This document shows positions 8,092 through 15,671 of a stretch of DNA of 64,000 nucleotides, piece by piece. Under the pieces are notes generated by a model. That model ran no database searches, was not told the origin of the DNA, and worked only from the letters and a program-made list of their open reading frames with translations. The stretch spans positions 186,001 through 250,000 of the forward strand of contig JACKIN010000001.1 of assembly GCA_020638495.1 (NCBI GenBank), read 5' to 3'. This DNA comes from Geminicoccaceae bacterium. Its GTDB lineage: Bacteria; Pseudomonadota; Alphaproteobacteria; Geminicoccales; Geminicoccaceae. How positions within the stretch are numbered: the first letter of the stretch is position 1; every line of letters begins with the position of its first letter. A program made the position numbers and the translations under genes.

Positions 8092-8531
8092 GCGTCGGGA
8101 TGCTGGCGGGCAAAGCTCTCCTCGTCGATGCCCTGCTCCTCCATGAAGTGATGCAGCCGGGCGTCCTTGGTGGCGAAATGATTGCCGAACCATGCCTGGA
8201 GCCTGGGGCCGAGCTCGGCCTCCAGATCGACGAAGCCACCGGCCTCGGTCCGGTCCATGATGTCGTGAATGCCGTCCAGCAAATCCTCGTGCTCGTGCTT
8301 GTGGGCATCGAGCTCGTCATAGCGCATGCCGCGCATGACCTTCTCCTCGAGCGCGAAATGCGCGTGGATCCGGGCGTTGATCTCCTCGAGAAAGGCCATG
8401 ACAGCGTCCTTCGTCGGCGCGTGGCCGAGGCTGTCGTAGAGCTCGTTGATGAGGTCGACCAGCTCCTTGTGCTCGTGGTCGACCGAAGGGATGCCGAGCT
8501 TGAACCTCTCGGACCAGGGCAGGAGCGGCAT
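8088..8531 (-). CDS. Bacteriohemerythrin
   Basis: A 147-residue cytoplasmic diiron four-helix protein. Metal ligands are visible in order: VDHEHKEL (H19), IHAHFALEE (H58, E62), AHKHEHEDLL (H77, H81) and WFGNHFATKDARL (H118, D123). The length is typical for a single-domain hemerythrin. These proteins bind O2 and can bind NO. It closes the NO-reductase-like operon, 17 bases after the SCO gene. I infer a role in sensing, scavenging or delivering NO or O2, rather than bulk storage. No signalling domain is fused, so a direct regulatory role is less likely. Confidence 0.88.
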   Translation of the reverse strand: MPLLPWSERFKLGIPSVDHEHKELVDLINELYDSLGHAPTKDAVMAFLEEINARIHAHFALEEKVMRGMRYDELDAHKHEHEDLLDGIHDIMDRTEAGGFVDLEAELGPRLQAWFGNHFATKDARLHHFMEEQGIDEESFARQHPDA

Positions 8532-8548
8532 GGTCGCCTCCTTGCTGT

Positions 8549-9202
8549 TCAGCTCGCCGGGACACCGGCGAGGAGTGGTCGGATGGCGCTCTCCAGGGTC
8601 TCGGGCGGGCTGTCGAAGGGAACGGCTGCCCGTAGCTGCCCGTCCCGGTCGAGGACCAGCGTGCGGGCGAAATGGTCCATGGTGTATGCACCGTCCGCCT
8701 GCTCGACCCTAGCATAGTAGGCACGAAAGGCGCCAGCGGCGGCGGCGACGGCCTGGGTCGTCCCGGTGAGCCCGGTGATCCGCGGGTGGAAAAGCGCGAC
8801 ATAGGCGGCGAGCTGCTCCGGCGTGTCGCGCTCCGGGTCGACGCTGACGAAGAAGGCGGCGACGTCGTCCGCGGCCGGGCCGAGCCGATCGAGGGCGGCC
8901 GCCATGGTGGCGAGCTCGAGCGGGCAGACGTCGGGGCAGTGCGTGTAGCCGAAGAAGACGAGCGTGGCGGGCTTCTCGAGCGCCGCCGGGGCGAGCCTCT
9001 GACCCCGGTGGTCGACGAGGGCGAGGAGGCTTCGCGTCTCGATCACCGGCGCGGCCGGGCCCTCGGCCACGAGGTCGCGCCAGGGCAGGGTCGACGAGGC
9101 GAGCCAGCCGGTGACGCCCATGAAGGCGATGGCGAGAAGCGGCAGGAGCAGCCCGCGCCCGGCGCCGGTCAGCGGGCCGTATGATCCGGTATGCTGGCGC
9201 AT
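8549..9202 (-). CDS. SCO1/SenC copper chaperone, N-terminally anchored
   Basis: A 217-residue thioredoxin-fold copper protein. An N-terminal membrane helix (about residues 15-37) is followed by GYTHCPDVCPLELATM with the CxxxC copper ligands, and later YTMDHFARTLVLD supplying the third ligand, His. SCO proteins insert copper into the CuA centre of subunit II of heme-copper enzymes. The start at 9202 (MRQHTG) is chosen since longer upstream extension would run antiparallel through the next gene's coding frame. It is the second SCO gene in this operon; the other (11305-12147) has the membrane helix at the opposite end. Confidence 0.88.
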   Translation of the reverse strand: MRQHTGSYGPLTGAGRGLLLPLLAIAFMGVTGWLASSTLPWRDLVAEGPAAPVIETRSLLALVDHRGQRLAPAALEKPATLVFFGYTHCPDVCPLELATMAAALDRLGPAADDVAAFFVSVDPERDTPEQLAAYVALFHPRITGLTGTTQAVAAAAGAFRAYYARVEQADGAYTMDHFARTLVLDRDGQLRAAVPFDSPPETLESAIRPLLAGVPAS

Positions 9203-9228
9203 CGCCGTCTTCCCTTCCTGCTGGCCGC

Positions 9229-9729
9229 TCAATGCACCACGAAGCCGCCGGCATCCGTCTTGAAGTCGATGACCAGATTCTGCCGGGGCACGAGGTCGAG
9301 CGTGATTTCCTTCTCGAAGTCGAAGCCGTCCACCCGGTCGCTGTCGCGCAGCCGTGCCGTGATGGTGTGCGTGCCCGGCGGCACGGCGAAGCCCCGGTGC
9401 ACGCGGGACGGCCCGTCGCCCTGCAGGCCGCCGGGTGGCAGGAGCGCGTGGAAGAGCGGCCCGCCGTCGAGGTCGAGCTCGACCAGCACCGGCAGCCGGC
9501 CGCGCGGGCAATCCATGGGCGCGCGCATGTTGGGCGGCAGGGCCGCCAGCTCCTCGGGCGTGCGCCGGCGGCAGTCCGGCCGGCCGCCGCCATGGCTGAA
9601 GCTGAGGCGGATCAGCGCCATGTCCTCGGGGAAGTTGGTGTAGGCCGGCCGGGTGGCGAGATAGCCGATCGTTGCCATGATCAGCGCCAGGACGAGGCCC
9701 TGGGCGAGCCATTTCAGGGCATTACCCAT
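9229..9729 (-). CDS. Unknown membrane-anchored periplasmic protein
   Basis: A 166-residue protein I do not recognise. One N-terminal helix (WLAQGLVLALIMATIGYLAT, residues 7-26) is followed by a beta-rich region of about 135 residues containing LSFSHGGG, two cysteines (RPDC, MDCPRG), and near the end VPPGTHTITARLRDSD and LVIDFKTDAGGFVVH. The PPGxHxITARL pattern resembles small beta-sandwich domains. The start (9729) overlaps the stop of the cytochrome b fusion gene, so the two are translationally coupled. Its fixed place between that gene and the second SCO suggests an assembly factor or partner of the fusion protein. FixH-like function is possible but unproven. Confidence 0.6.
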   Translation of the reverse strand: MGNALKWLAQGLVLALIMATIGYLATRPAYTNFPEDMALIRLSFSHGGGRPDCRRRTPEELAALPPNMRAPMDCPRGRLPVLVELDLDGGPLFHALLPPGGLQGDGPSRVHRGFAVPPGTHTITARLRDSDRVDGFDFEKEITLDLVPRQNLVIDFKTDAGGFVVH

Positions 9730-11299
9730 CGCCGGTCACCGCCGGCCCGGCCGGCGCCGGTTGGCGCTTGGCAGCCTTGGCGCTCGGCTGCTCCGGCAAG
9801 GTGGCACGGAAGGCCTCGATGGCCCGGGCCAGGGCCTTCGTGCCCGTCTTGCCGGGCCAGACGCGCAGGATGCGCTCGCGCGGCACGCGCTGGCGCAGAT
9901 AGGGGTCGCGCCGGCCCTCGATCCGCGCCTCCGTCCAGGCGATGCCGTTGCGGTTCTGGCAGGCTTCCTCCGCGCAGCCGGTGAGGACCACGCCGTCGGC
10001 GAGATCACGGGCGAGGATGTAGTCGATGAAGGACGGCGGCAGCATGCCGGTGCAGGGCAGGCGGACGACGCCGACGGCCGGGTCGCCGAGCCCCTTCAGC
10101 TCGACACCGTGGTCGCAGCCGATGGCGATGACGCGCCGGTCGCCGGTGAGGCCCAGGGCCGCCTTGTCGGTCAGGGCGCGCAGATCCTTCAGCGCCAGAT
10201 GCGGCAGCTCGATGCCGGCGACCATCCGGCCGCGCTGGCGGAAGGGCGTGGCGGTCGGGCAGGCGCCGGTGCAGATGCCGCAGCTCACGCAGAGCGAGGG
10301 GTCGACCCTGGCCTCGTGCTGGAAGGGCAGGCCGTCGGTGCGCGGCACCAGCTTGACGGCCTCGTAGGGGCAGTCGTGGACGCAGCGCTCGCAGCCATTG
10401 CAGAACTCGAGATTGACCGTGGCCGCGGGCGGTCGCCGCATGGGCGGCATCAGCGGCAGGGCGACGAGGATGACGGTGATCACCCCGAGCAGGCCGAGCA
10501 GCCCCCGCGCACCGATCAGGTCGATGAGCGGGTAGGTGCCGAGATAGTACCAGTCGAGGCCGATCCGGCCCAGCACCAGCCCGAGGTCGGCCGGGGCCTG
10601 GCTGGTCGCGGGCAGGGCCAGCGCCAAGGCGACGAAGGCGACCAGCATGAGAATGGCGAGGCCGCGCGCCGGGTTGATCTCGGGCCGGGTCACCCGCTGC
10701 AGGTGGATCCACATGACCATCAGGAGGATCAGCGGGATGGCGATGTGCAGGAACAGCATCAGCGAGAAGAAACGGTCGTCGAGGCTGCCGGGCGTCAGGA
10801 AATTGCGGGCGATGGGCTCGCCGAAGATGCCGATGGCGTCGACCAGCTCGGAGCTGCGGATCGCGACGAACTGGGCGAGCTCGTCCCAGACCAGCCAGTA
10901 GCCGGTGATGCCGGAGATGTAGACGAGCCAGATGATGACCACGCCGGTGACCCAGGTGAACCAGCGGGAACCGCGGTAGCGGTCGAGGGAGAACTCGCGC
11001 AGCAGATGCAGCAGCATGAAGAGCACCATGCCGTCCGAGGCGTAGCGGTGCAGGCTGCGCATCACCCCGGCATGGTACCAGTAGCTGGTGCTCATGTTCT
11101 CGACCGACTCGAAGGCGTCCACCGTGCCGGTGTCGAAGAAGGCGTAGACGTAGAGGCCGCTGACGAAGACGATCCAGAGGCAGAAGAAGGAGAGGGCGCC
11201 CAGGTGGTAGAGCGGCTGCCAGGCGGGCGGGAAGACCCGATCCAGCAACGCCTCGAGGCGGGCGAAGCCCGCGCGCAAGGTGCGACGCAGCAGATCCAT
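9722..11299 (-). CDS. Cytochrome b / 2[4Fe-4S] ferredoxin / MvhD fusion protein
   Basis: A 525-residue fusion of three redox modules. Residues 30-290 are a membrane cytochrome b of the bc1/b6 N-terminal type: helix pairs carry H84 and H98 (RSLHRYASDGMVLFMLLH) and H185 and H199, both 14 apart, as in diheme cytochrome b. Residues 300-347 hold two [4Fe-4S] motifs, CNGCERCVHDCP and CVSCGICTGACP. Residues 390-480 match the MvhD/FrhD delta-subunit family: C395, C416, C442 and C447 with TGCAEEACQNRNG. MvhD proteins pass electrons between hydrogenase and heterodisulfide reductase. No hydrogenase is nearby, so I infer an electron conduit between quinone/cytochromes and another partner of the NO-reductase system. 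Confidence 0.85.
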   Translation of the reverse strand: MDLLRRTLRAGFARLEALLDRVFPPAWQPLYHLGALSFFCLWIVFVSGLYVYAFFDTGTVDAFESVENMSTSYWYHAGVMRSLHRYASDGMVLFMLLHLLREFSLDRYRGSRWFTWVTGVVIIWLVYISGITGYWLVWDELAQFVAIRSSELVDAIGIFGEPIARNFLTPGSLDDRFFSLMLFLHIAIPLILLMVMWIHLQRVTRPEINPARGLAILMLVAFVALALALPATSQAPADLGLVLGRIGLDWYYLGTYPLIDLIGARGLLGLLGVITVILVALPLMPPMRRPPAATVNLEFCNGCERCVHDCPYEAVKLVPRTDGLPFQHEARVDPSLCVSCGICTGACPTATPFRQRGRMVAGIELPHLALKDLRALTDKAALGLTGDRRVIAIGCDHGVELKGLGDPAVGVVRLPCTGMLPPSFIDYILARDLADGVVLTGCAEEACQNRNGIAWTEARIEGRRDPYLRQRVPRERILRVWPGKTGTKALARAIEAFRATLPEQPSAKAAKRQPAPAGPAVTGDG

Positions 11300-11304
11300 G
11301 CCCG

Positions 11305-12147
11305 CTACCGCCTCGCCGGCAGGGCCGACGCCGGGTCCGGCCGGCGGCGGGTGGCGAGCCAGGCGCGCGCCAGCACGACGGCGATGCCGCCGAGGCAGAT
11401 GATGCCGGCGATCAGCCCGATGAAGATGCCGTAGTCGAACCGGTAGCGGTCGTTCTTCGGGTCGTAGAGGGTGCAGAGCAGCCTGATCCGGTTCCAGGCA
11501 CCCTCGAGGTCGGCGACCGGGCTGAACCGGCCCCAGACCAGGTCCTTCAAGGGCTCGACCACGGCCGGCGGCTCGAAGGCGTCACCATAGACATGGCGGA
11601 AGACCGTGCCCTCGGCATCCAGGATGGTGGTCGTGGTCAGGTGATCGAAGCCGCGCGGCGACGGGAAGTAGATGAAGCCGACCTCGGCCGAAAGAGCCTC
11701 GATGGTGGCCTCGTCGGCGCTGAGGAAGGACCAGTTCGGCATGCGCACGCCCTGGCTGGCGCGAAACGCGCGCATCTGCTCGGGCGTGTCGCGATCCGTG
11801 TCGAAGCCGATCGTGACGACCGAGAAGGCGTCGGGCCCGAGCGCCCCGTTGGCGATCTGGACACTGCGGTGCAGCGACTGGACGATGACCGGGCAGGTCG
11901 TGGAGCAGGCGGTGAAGACGAGGTTCAGAACGAGCGGTCGGCCGCGAAAATCGCCGAGGCTCACCCTTTGGCCGGCGTCGTCGAGGAAGACGTGGGGCGA
12001 GACGCTGCGGCCGATGGCAGCCTGGCTGTAGGCGAGGGCGGCCCGCTCGTCGAAGGGATTGGGTGCCTCGTCGGCCGCGGCCGGGCCAAGGAGGCCGAGG
12101 CAGAGCAGCACGGCGCCGATCGGGCTCCTAGCCGAGTAGCGCTGCAT
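11305..12147 (-). CDS. SCO1/SenC copper chaperone with C-terminal membrane helix
   Basis: A 280-residue protein: a secretion signal (about residues 8-25), a thioredoxin-like SCO domain with FTACSTTCPVIVQS (CxxxC) and PRGFDHLTTTTI (third ligand His), then a C-terminal membrane helix (FIGLIAGIICLGGIAVVLARAWL) and a basic tail. SCO proteins metallate the CuA site. The ATG at 12147 is chosen because an earlier start would run far into ctaB; the two genes overlap by 20 bases. A SCO gene with C-terminal anchoring next to a tyrosine-less heme-copper enzyme matches the senC gene reported in norSY-senC clusters of ammonia oxidisers. Confidence 0.87.
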   Translation of the reverse strand: MQRYSARSPIGAVLLCLGLLGPAAADEAPNPFDERAALAYSQAAIGRSVSPHVFLDDAGQRVSLGDFRGRPLVLNLVFTACSTTCPVIVQSLHRSVQIANGALGPDAFSVVTIGFDTDRDTPEQMRAFRASQGVRMPNWSFLSADEATIEALSAEVGFIYFPSPRGFDHLTTTTILDAEGTVFRHVYGDAFEPPAVVEPLKDLVWGRFSPVADLEGAWNRIRLLCTLYDPKNDRYRFDYGIFIGLIAGIICLGGIAVVLARAWLATRRRPDPASALPARR

Positions 12148-13003
12148 CGCCCATGGCGCCGACGAGGAGGAGCGAGAGCTGCAGCAGCGAGCTCTTGAAA
12201 TTGGCGAAGGCGGTGGCCCGGCTCGGCCGTCGGACCAAGGCCAGGCTGGTCCTGACGAAGCCGGCACCGCCGACCACGGCGGCGGCGAGGTAGATCCAGC
12301 CCATGCCGAGGAAGAAGGGCACCACGGCGAGCACGGCCAGCGCGATGGCGTGAACGAGGATGGCCCAGGCGGTGAAGGCGTCGCCCTTGACCGCCGGCAG
12401 CATCGGCACGCCGTTGGCGGCGTAGTCGTCCTTCGCCATCAGCGCCAGGGACCAGAAATGCGGCGGCGTCCAGAGGAAGAGCACGACGGCGAGGACGAGC
12501 GGGGCGGCGCTCGGGCTCGGGTCGACGGCGGCGGCCCCGGCGAGCACCGCGAAGCTGCCGGCGAGCCCGCCGATCACGATGTTCCACACCGTGCGCCGCT
12601 TCAGCCAGACCGTGTAGACGACGCCGTAGGTGAAGGCGCCGAGGAAGAGATAGAGGGCGGTCGCGGCATTGAGGACGAGGCCCGCCATGCCGACGCCCAG
12701 GGCCAGGATGGCCAGGATCAGCGCCCACCAGAGGGGGCCGCCCCGCCACTCGCCGCTGGCGAAGGGCCGCCTTCGGGTGCGAACCATCAGCGCGTCGAGA
12801 TCGCGCTCGAAGAGCTGGTTGAAGGCCCCGGCGGCACCCGAGGAAAGCAGCACCGCCACGGTCAGCACGAGGATCTGCGCCGGCGAGAGCGGGGCACCCG
12901 GGGCGACCGCCACGCCCGCCAGGGCGCTGAGGGCGATGACGACCGCGATCCGGAGCTTGAAGACCGAGACGATGTGCTGGACGAGGGGCTGGGTCGGCCG
13001 CAT
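12128..13003 (-). CDS. ctaB: Protoheme IX farnesyltransferase (heme O synthase)
   Basis: A 291-residue UbiA-family membrane enzyme with about nine helices. The Asp-rich prenyl-diphosphate motif is NQLFERDLDALMVRTRRRP (residues 62-80), and the second loop contains KDDYAANGVPMLP. It attaches farnesyl to heme b to give heme O, the precursor of heme A. Its presence inside this operon, 6 bases after subunit I, suggests that the neighbouring enzyme carries an o- or a-type heme, unlike cNOR, which uses heme b only. The start at 13003 overlaps nothing. Length and motifs are normal for CtaB/CyoE. Confidence 0.92.
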   Translation of the reverse strand: MRPTQPLVQHIVSVFKLRIAVVIALSALAGVAVAPGAPLSPAQILVLTVAVLLSSGAAGAFNQLFERDLDALMVRTRRRPFASGEWRGGPLWWALILAILALGVGMAGLVLNAATALYLFLGAFTYGVVYTVWLKRRTVWNIVIGGLAGSFAVLAGAAAVDPSPSAAPLVLAVVLFLWTPPHFWSLALMAKDDYAANGVPMLPAVKGDAFTAWAILVHAIALAVLAVVPFFLGMGWIYLAAAVVGGAGFVRTSLALVRRPSRATAFANFKSSLLQLSLLLVGAMGDAALLG

Positions 13004-13009
13004 GGCGGG

Positions 13010-14728
13010 TCAGTTCATGCCCCAGATGCCGGCCAGGAACCGCCAGTTGATGAAGTAGTAGAGGGCAAAGGCGATGAAGAAGACCGCGACCAGCACGATG
13101 GTGCCCGGCAGCTTCAGCGTGCCCTCGCTGCCATAGGTCCGCAAGGCGATGGCGCCCGGGGCGATGGGGTGGGTCTTCGCCTCGGCCGCGGTCCGGCGCT
13201 TGCCCCAGAAAACGGAGCCGAAGACCACGAGCACGTACATCACGCCGCCGGCCGCCGCGACCAAGGCCGAAAGGCCGTTCAGGCCGAGCATGAAGAACGC
13301 CGTGGCCGGGTAGTCGAACGAGATGAGCGCGTCGGTGAAGGTGATGTCCCAGTGGCGCCTGGCGACGCCGAGCGTGCCCGCACCCATCATGAAGAGCGAG
13401 ATCCCGGCAGCCCCGGCGCCGAACACGTACGGCTGCCACTTCGCCATCCGGGGGAAGACGAGGTCACGCTGGAAGAAGATCGGGATCAGGAGGTAGGTGA
13501 CGGCCATGAAGGCCAGCGTGGTGCCGCAGACCACCGTGGCGTGGAAATGGCCCGGAACGTAGAGCGTGTTGTGCATCAGGATGTTGATCTGCTCGGTGCC
13601 GAGGATGACGCCGCTGATGCCGCCGAGGAAGCCGAACATGACGAGCGAGAGGAACATGCCGGCGAAGGCCGGATTACCCCAGGGGGCCTCCCTGAGCCAG
13701 CCGAAGATGCCCTTGGTGTGGCCGAGCCGGCGCTGCGCCGCCTCGACGGCGCCCGGCACGCTCATGCCGTGGATCATCGAGCCCAGCACCGCCAGGTACA
13801 TGGCGTAGCTGGTGTTGAAGATCTTCCAGGACGAGCTCAGCCCGGGCTCGACCAGGAGATGGTGGGCCGAGGCGAGCTGCAGGAAGAGGATGTAGAGGAG
13901 GAAGGCGGTCCGGCTGACCTTCTCCGAGAGCGGCCGGGCACCCAGCACCAGGGCGGCGATGGTGTACCAGACGACCACGTGCAGCGTGACGTTGACCTGC
14001 TGCGATGAGTGGCCGAGGCCCCACCAGACGAGCTTGTAGGTCAGGGGATCGATGGTGCCGATGATGCCGAGCGACCAGAGGAAGGTCGGGATCAGGATGA
14101 TCGCCCCGGAGGCCAGGGTGAAGATCATGATGATGACAGCGGTGAGCCCGCCGAACGTGGCGAGCGGGATCGAGCCCTCGTAGGTGCCCTCGTCCTTGGC
14201 GACGACCAGCGTGCCGAGGAAGATGAAGCAGCTGATCAACGTGCCGACCGCGAAGAGGATCAGGCCGAGATAGAAGTGCGGTGCCGCCTGCAAGGGCGGG
14301 TAGGAGGTGAACATCACCGAGGAGTTGCCCTGCAGCACCGCCACCGTTGCGACGAGGGCGCCGACCAGCATCAGGACGTAGGCGACCCAGGCCATCATGG
14401 GTGTCGCGAGCCTGGAGTTCAGGACCACGGCCGAGGTGAAGTAGAAGAGCGCCACCTCGAAGAACATGATCCAGAAGATGAGCACGGCGGCGCCGTGCGC
14501 GGTCAGCACGAGGTAGAACCATTCCGCCGGCAGCAGATGGATGGCCTGCCAGCGGGTCAGGGCGATGAGCAGGCCGAAGAGCCCGCCGACGGCGAGGAAG
14601 GCGACCGCCGTCAGGACGTTGACGCGGATCAGCGTCTCCGCCTTGGCATGCACCTCGAGACCGGTGTCGGGACAGGTGCGGAAACGCTCCTCCACCACCT
14701 GGCGCCCGGGAACCGCAATACTCGCCAT
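13010..14728 (-). CDS. norY: Heme-copper subunit I lacking the active-site tyrosine (sNOR-like NO reductase)
   Basis: A 572-residue protein with about 13 helices. Heme and CuB ligands are all present: H78 (VLTAHGAAV), H240, H289-H290 (SAHHLLVEPG), H394 and H396 (VPGHFHAT). In oxygen reductases the first CuB histidine begins HPEVY or HPxVY, with Tyr cross-linked to His. Here the segment is GHSSQQVN, so position His+4 is Q244, not Tyr. That loss is the mark of NO-reducing members of the superfamily. With a CuA subunit II, SCO and the nir/DNR context, I call it an sNOR-like (NorY) NO reductase. It is not cNOR: no NorC and no NorB glutamates in the usual motif. An unusual oxidase remains possible. 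Confidence 0.78.
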   Translation of the reverse strand: MASIAVPGRQVVEERFRTCPDTGLEVHAKAETLIRVNVLTAVAFLAVGGLFGLLIALTRWQAIHLLPAEWFYLVLTAHGAAVLIFWIMFFEVALFYFTSAVVLNSRLATPMMAWVAYVLMLVGALVATVAVLQGNSSVMFTSYPPLQAAPHFYLGLILFAVGTLISCFIFLGTLVVAKDEGTYEGSIPLATFGGLTAVIIMIFTLASGAIILIPTFLWSLGIIGTIDPLTYKLVWWGLGHSSQQVNVTLHVVVWYTIAALVLGARPLSEKVSRTAFLLYILFLQLASAHHLLVEPGLSSSWKIFNTSYAMYLAVLGSMIHGMSVPGAVEAAQRRLGHTKGIFGWLREAPWGNPAFAGMFLSLVMFGFLGGISGVILGTEQINILMHNTLYVPGHFHATVVCGTTLAFMAVTYLLIPIFFQRDLVFPRMAKWQPYVFGAGAAGISLFMMGAGTLGVARRHWDITFTDALISFDYPATAFFMLGLNGLSALVAAAGGVMYVLVVFGSVFWGKRRTAAEAKTHPIAPGAIALRTYGSEGTLKLPGTIVLVAVFFIAFALYYFINWRFLAGIWGMN

Positions 14729-14730
14729 GG

Positions 14731-15312
14731 CTACTCTCCCGCCGCCAGTTGCATGCCGGCGGCCTTGGCCGCCTCCCGGTCGAGGACGTTGATCCGGCCG
14801 GTCATCAGGTGATGGCCGATGCCGCAGAACTCGTTGCAGACGATGCCGAACTCGCCCGATTCGTTGGGGGTCAGCGTCACCACCATCTCGTAGCCGGGGT
14901 GGACCTGCAGGTTGATGTTGGTCGGCTGCAGCGAGAAGCCGTGCTGCCAGTCGAGCGAGGAGATGTGCAGGCGGTAGGTCTCGCCCTCGACCAGCTCGAG
15001 GATCGGCGACCAGTCCCAGAGCCGGGCCTGCAGATAGACGTCGGCGCCGACCGGCGGGCGGACGATCGGCATGCCGAACTCGTCCTCGCCGACCTGGTAT
15101 TCCTCGATCATCGCCTCGACCCGCTCGGCGTAGACCTCGGGCAGGATCCGGTAGGACTCGTTGGAGAGGTTCTGCTCACCATAGATGTGCCACCAGATCA
15201 TGGTGGAGAACATCGCGATGCCCCAGAGAAAGGCGATGGTGATCCAGACGATCTCCATGCGATGCAGCGGCTCGTTCCACCACAGGCGGTTCTTCGGCGG
15301 CAGGAGCGCCAT
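14731..15312 (-). CDS. norS: CuA subunit II of the sNOR-like enzyme
   Basis: A 193-residue protein with one N-terminal membrane helix (MEIVWITIAFLWGIAMFSTMI, about residues 19-39) and a periplasmic cupredoxin domain. All CuA ligands are present: H124 (DWQHGFSL), C159, E161, C163, H167 and M170 within CNEFCGIGHHLM. It accepts electrons from cytochrome c and passes them to subunit I. There is a single membrane helix rather than two, as in B-type and NorS-like subunits. The gene ends 2 bases before subunit I. The start follows AGGAGAAGGCC, giving a clear ribosome site. Confidence 0.88.
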   Translation of the reverse strand: MALLPPKNRLWWNEPLHRMEIVWITIAFLWGIAMFSTMIWWHIYGEQNLSNESYRILPEVYAERVEAMIEEYQVGEDEFGMPIVRPPVGADVYLQARLWDWSPILELVEGETYRLHISSLDWQHGFSLQPTNINLQVHPGYEMVVTLTPNESGEFGIVCNEFCGIGHHLMTGRINVLDREAAKAAGMQLAAGE

Positions 15313-15329
15313 GGCCTTCTCCTAGGTGC

Positions 15330-15449
15330 TCAGGACGGAGCGACTGGAATCTGGGCGATCTCCATGATCCCCCAGATCAGGTAGAGAACCGTCGGCATGG
15401 TGACGCCGATGAAGACCAGGAGGAACGGGTTGTCGAGCAGCCGCTGCAT
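15330..15449 (-). CDS. 39-residue single-helix membrane peptide heading the NOR operon
   Basis: A very small gene of 40 codons. The peptide begins MQRLLDNPFLLVFIGVTMPT, continues through a hydrophobic helix (LVFIGVTMPTVLYLIWGIM) and ends EIAQIPVAPS. It resembles in size and layout the accessory subunits of heme-copper enzymes (subunit IIa of ba3 oxidase, CcoQ), though I see no diagnostic motif. It lies 17 bases before norS, in the same orientation, and is the first gene after the DNR box. An AGGGGGG run lies about 10 bases upstream of the ATG. Conserved position would make it a structural subunit. Confidence 0.6.
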   Translation of the reverse strand: MQRLLDNPFLLVFIGVTMPTVLYLIWGIMEIAQIPVAPS

Positions 15450-15572
15450 GACATGCGGCCGCCCCCCTTCCTCAGCTTCCGTCCTTTGTCGTGCCACGGC
15501 CGAGCTCCCCTTATCCGGCCACGATCGGCGGTGGCGGCTGGCCGCCCGCGATCGAGGGTGCGCTGATGAATC

Positions 15573-15615
15573 ACGCTAGGGCCGTGCCGGCGGCGCTGTC
15601 CTTGACCGCCGTCAA
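15573..15615 (-). promoter_or_regulatory. DNR/FNR box and -10 of the NOR operon
   Basis: TTGACCGCCGTCAA (15602-15615) is a perfect TTGAC-N4-GTCAA palindrome. On the - strand it is followed after 23 bases by TAGCGT (15573-15578), a plausible -10, giving class II geometry with the site centred near -41.5. About 124 bases of leader remain before the 39-residue gene. The likely activator is the DNR-type protein encoded at 16602. Confidence 0.7.
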
Positions 15616-15671
15616 GTGGCCGCAAGGGCGCTCGACGTCATGTCGACGGCCCGTTTGCACCCCGGGTGACG

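Noticed and set aside
13010..14728. Calling the subunit I a cytochrome c oxidase or a cNOR NorB
   Set aside because: It lacks the HPxVY tyrosine of oxidases, and it has a CuA subunit II and no NorC-type partner, which excludes cNOR.
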